The notes below the pieces were generated by a model. The model searched no databases, had not been told where the DNA came from, and worked only from the letters and a program-made list of their open reading frames with translations. The position numbers and the translations under genes were made by a program. From contig NZ_CAKXZS010000004.1 in NCBI RefSeq assembly GCF_935822925.1, positions 62,001 to 126,000 of the forward strand: a stretch of 64,000 nucleotides of DNA, in the 5' to 3' direction. Positions 61,468 through 64,000 of this stretch are shown here, piece after piece (position 1 is the stretch's first letter; each line of letters opens with the position of its first letter). This DNA comes from Mesorhizobium ventifaucium. Lineage in GTDB: Bacteria; Pseudomonadota; Alphaproteobacteria; Rhizobiales; Rhizobiaceae.

Positions 61468-62934
61468 TCACTCCTCCTCATATGCATCCCGAAAATCAGC
61501 GCCGATTTCGCCCAAAAAGCTCAATTCCGCACTCTGGGCGATTTCACGATGGCGTTTCTGGTAAAGCTCCCACAGCTTGGCGCGGCGCCCGCCCGAAAGC
61601 AGTGTGCTGATCGCGGAACTCGATTTGAGCTCTTCCTCGATCGCTGCCGGGTCAAAACGGTCAATCATTCGCCGCAAGGCGGACTGCACGCCTCGCCAGG
61701 CGCGCACGTGATGTTGCGCGAGATCGCGGACCGCGTCGGCGATTGCCGCGTCACCGGCCAGAAATCCGGGGCTGCGCTCCGCGATGAGGGTCACGATGGC
61801 GTCGTCGACCGTCGGCAGAAACTTGAGCGGATTGACTTCAGAGGCCCCAACCACCGTCTGGGCGACGCGAGCGTTTCCCTTTTCCTCGGCTCGCTTGCGC
61901 AGCAACTGCATCAGGCCTTCCATCATAAGCCGATACTCGCGACCGAACTTCTCCATTTCCGCGACGCTGTCGCGTCCGGGAAAATCGGCTTCCTCAACAC
62001 CCATGCCACGCAAGAACGCCGTGCGAAGCGCCGTGTTCGCCGGTTGCGCCGCTGCCGGGGAGGGCGCGGGTCTGGGCGCAGCCCGTGGCGGAGAAGGGAT
62101 ATCTGCCGCACGGCCAGGCAAATCCCAGGGATTGGCCGGCTGCGGCTCTCCGGCGACGTGTTTGCGTTGACCGGCCGGGCCGGCGCCGTTTCTCAAATCG
62201 GGCGACGCGGCCGGCCCGAAACCGAAACCGTCATCGAATTCAGATGACTTTCTTGAAACGGCCTGGACTGGAGCGGGCTCGCTTGCACCGGACGGCACCG
62301 GATCGAAGCTGAATGGGTCTGCGGCGTCCGGCGCACCAAATGGTTCGGGATAGCCAGAGCCATTCGGCGCGGGCGTTGCTACCGGGTCGAGGCTGAACGG
62401 GTCGTCGAAGGCAGGCGAACTGCGCTGGTTGGCGCGCTCGAACGCTCCTGGAACGGGTTGCTCGAACGGGTTGGGCAGATCGGCGGGACGCGGTCGGCGC
62501 GGCTCTTCTTCGGCCGTGGCTGAAAAGAAGTCATCGCGGCCGATGCTTACCGGCGCTCGCGATGCCGGCGGTGACCGTTCGGCGAACGATTGGCTGGCCG
62601 CTGGTCCCTGAGTGACCGGCGTCTGCAGATCGACGCATACGATGTAGTCGCCCAGCCTCAGCCGCATGCCGTTCTGAAGACGGACCGACGTGCCTGCGCC
62701 GAGCGGGCTGTCGGCATCGTTTATGAACAAGCCGCTGCTTGATGTGTCGGTGACGAAATATCCATCCCGCCCGCCGGTGATCCGGCAATGGGCACGTGAA
62801 ACGAACATGTCGGGATCGTCGATCTGCCAGTCCGCGTCCGCGCTACGGCCGATCACCAGTTCACCCTCGTCCAGCCGGGTCTGCCGTACCGCCTGGGTGC
62901 GTGGCCCGTGCTCCAGCGTCAGCAGCAGACTCAT
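61468..62934 (-). CDS. tagH: FHA-domain T6SS regulator (TagH/Fha), copy 2
   Basis: 488 aa from the ATG at 62934, overlapping the tssG stop by 4 bp. FHA domain residues about 15-100 (LVIGRSADADW, SRAHCRITGG, SSSGLFINDADS). A long Pro/Phe-rich linker (about 130-290) follows with repeated NPFEQP/DPFSLDP-like motifs, then the TagH C-terminal domain (about 320-488) with NPLKFLPTVDDAIV. Same domain set as copy 1 but with a longer linker. Likely the classic Fha switch protein of the operon. Confidence 0.88.
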   Translation of the reverse strand: MSLLLTLEHGPRTQAVRQTRLDEGELVIGRSADADWQIDDPDMFVSRAHCRITGGRDGYFVTDTSSSGLFINDADSPLGAGTSVRLQNGMRLRLGDYIVCVDLQTPVTQGPAASQSFAERSPPASRAPVSIGRDDFFSATAEEEPRRPRPADLPNPFEQPVPGAFERANQRSSPAFDDPFSLDPVATPAPNGSGYPEPFGAPDAADPFSFDPVPSGASEPAPVQAVSRKSSEFDDGFGFGPAASPDLRNGAGPAGQRKHVAGEPQPANPWDLPGRAADIPSPPRAAPRPAPSPAAAQPANTALRTAFLRGMGVEEADFPGRDSVAEMEKFGREYRLMMEGLMQLLRKRAEEKGNARVAQTVVGASEVNPLKFLPTVDDAIVTLIAERSPGFLAGDAAIADAVRDLAQHHVRAWRGVQSALRRMIDRFDPAAIEEELKSSSAISTLLSGGRRAKLWELYQKRHREIAQSAELSFLGEIGADFRDAYEEE

Positions 62935-64000
62935 GCCGCGACCTCCGCCATTTCCGGCCGCCATCCGACGATCGTCCGCAGCCGCATATCGTCAGCATCG
63001 CCCCTTTCGGTGGGCCGCGCAAGCCAGGTGGTTCGGCCGAGCTGTACCGCTCCGATGCGCGGCGGCGGCACAGCTTCGCGCGCGAGCACGATCCGCAGAT
63101 CGACGTCCAGCGATTCCCCGACCATGTCGCGAACCGCCTGCTTGAACATTTTCAGGCGTTGGCCGCCCGGCAGGAACGTCTTGAACTCCTCATAGCCGAG
63201 TGGGCCGACGCGGAGCTCGATCCTGCTTTGGCGGCTGAAAACGCGCGGGCCGATCGTCGCCCCGCGACCCAGCACTGCGTAAGCCTGGGTAAGCCGGGTC
63301 TGGAGCGCCGCCGGTATGGTCATCCAGGTGGCAACGAACTCCTTGATCGCGACCGGCACCTTGAACGCTTCCGCCAGGAACAGCGTCAACCGCTCCGGAC
63401 CGTCGACCTGGCTGGCGAGCGACGCGGCCTGGCGAAGCTTCACGGCGTCGAGATCGGGATTGTGGGTGCCGGGGAGTCCTATTCCCGCCATGGCTTCAAG
63501 CATGGCCCTTACCCGGCCGCCGACCGGACGTTCGACCTGTACCGCCGGATGCGCGTCGGCCCAGGCCCGATAGTACAGGGCGATCATCCGGTGTTGGAGA
63601 ATATTGACGAAATCCACGAACGTCGTATCGACGGTCTGTCGTGCGTCAGCGCCGGTGAACCAGCGCTGCGACAGACGATCGAGCACCCAGCGCGTCAAAT
63701 GCAGCGGCATCGGGCCTTCCGGTCCCATCAGCCCGAGATTTGCAACGGTAACCCGGGCCGGTGTCCAGTCCTTGCCCAGCGAGTTGTCCTTCCCCGGCGT
63801 CTTGTCCTTCGCTTCGCGGAATTCAACCACGTCCTTGGCGGAAAAGCTAAGACGCACATGCTGCCCGAGCCTTGCCGGCTCGCGATCCGCGCGGCCGGAA
63901 TAACCGAACAGCCCGCCCCGTTGTTCAAGCCGGCGCAACAGTTCGAAAAAGTCGAACGTATCATCCAGCTCTTCGGCCCGGCCCGTGTCGAGCTTGCCTA
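62931..64000 (-). CDS. tssG: TssG baseplate protein (5' end beyond window)
   Basis: About 356 residues are in the window and the frame stays open to base 64000, so the N-terminus is missing. Near the edge is FDFFELLRRLEQRGG, the standard start region of TssG, followed by RLGQHVRLSFSAKDVVEF, GPEGPMPLHLTRWV, FVDFVNILQHRMIALYYRAWADA and the late LGRTTWLA. TssG pairs with TssF in the wedge of the baseplate. Overlap with the fha gene is 4 bp. The tssF gene should lie immediately to the right. Confidence 0.92.
   Translation of the reverse strand, partial: GKLDTGRAEELDDTFDFFELLRRLEQRGGLFGYSGRADREPARLGQHVRLSFSAKDVVEFREAKDKTPGKDNSLGKDWTPARVTVANLGLMGPEGPMPLHLTRWVLDRLSQRWFTGADARQTVDTTFVDFVNILQHRMIALYYRAWADAHPAVQVERPVGGRVRAMLEAMAGIGLPGTHNPDLDAVKLRQAASLASQVDGPERLTLFLAEAFKVPVAIKEFVATWMTIPAALQTRLTQAYAVLGRGATIGPRVFSRQSRIELRVGPLGYEEFKTFLPGGQRLKMFKQAVRDMVGESLDVDLRIVLAREAVPPPRIGAVQLGRTTWLARPTERGDADDMRLRTIVGWRPEMAEVAA

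Overview
The window looks like chromosomal DNA from a Mesorhizobium-like member of the Rhizobiales. I infer this from the high GC content, a full set of rhizobial-type small proteins, sites matching the EcfG general-stress-response promoter, a type VI secretion system (T6SS) of rhizobial gene order, and a composite palindromic intergenic repeat of a kind I recall from that group. I saw no insertion sequence, prophage, tRNA, rRNA or CRISPR array. Only one gene looks broken, an AraC regulator with a frameshift at 31.9-32.9 kb.

Region 1 (1-15.8 kb, all minus strand) is a tightly coupled glycoconjugate operon; most junctions are 1-16 bp overlaps. It encodes two NAD-dependent sugar epimerases, a B12-binding radical SAM enzyme, two GT4-type glycosyltransferases (one cut by the window edge), four CgeB-like glycosyltransferase paralogues, a UDP-glucuronate-decarboxylase-like enzyme, inositol-3-phosphate synthase, a histidine phosphatase, a sugar nucleotidyltransferase, a methyltransferase, a glycoside hydrolase whose TIM-barrel halves appear in swapped order, and a PIG-L deacetylase. 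The product is unknown. The combination of inositol phosphate synthase, glycosyltransferase, phosphatase and PIG-L deacetylase recalls the early steps of mycothiol-type pseudodisaccharide synthesis. Three EcfG-like promoters drive this region: one at the operon head and two internal.

Region 2 (15.8-22.5 kb) is a stress-signalling island. It has a small protein resembling the anti-sigma factor NepR, a protein with a receiver domain followed by an ECF-sigma region-2-like domain (the reverse of PhyR order), a divergent CheB-CheR-PAS-HWE histidine kinase, a single-domain response regulator and several small stress-type proteins. Four more sites of the form GGAAC-N17-GTT lie in front of genes here. 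Regions 1 and 2 together look like one stress regulon with its own accessory signalling parts.

Region 3 (22.5-33.9 kb) is mixed: a secreted caspase-like protease with Sel1 repeats and a coupled small lipoprotein, a small protein of T6SS-associated type, an alpha/beta hydrolase, two TPR proteins, the frameshifted AraC regulator and an OmpA-domain protein.

Region 4 (33.9-64 kb) is a T6SS locus with PpkA/PppA phosphorylation control. The membrane-complex genes tssM and tssL and the FHA gene are each present twice, in two separate minus-strand operons. Between them are vgrG with two small partners on the plus strand and, facing it, a cargo operon: DUF2169 adaptor, a ketoacyl-synthase-like protein without its catalytic residues, a PAAR-like protein with a probable HNH nuclease tail, and a candidate immunity protein. 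tssG runs off the right edge. The sheath, baseplate and ClpV genes (tssB, tssC, tssE, tssF, tssH) are not seen and presumably lie beyond it. All coordinates and start choices were made by eye, and family names are from recognition of motifs rather than a search.
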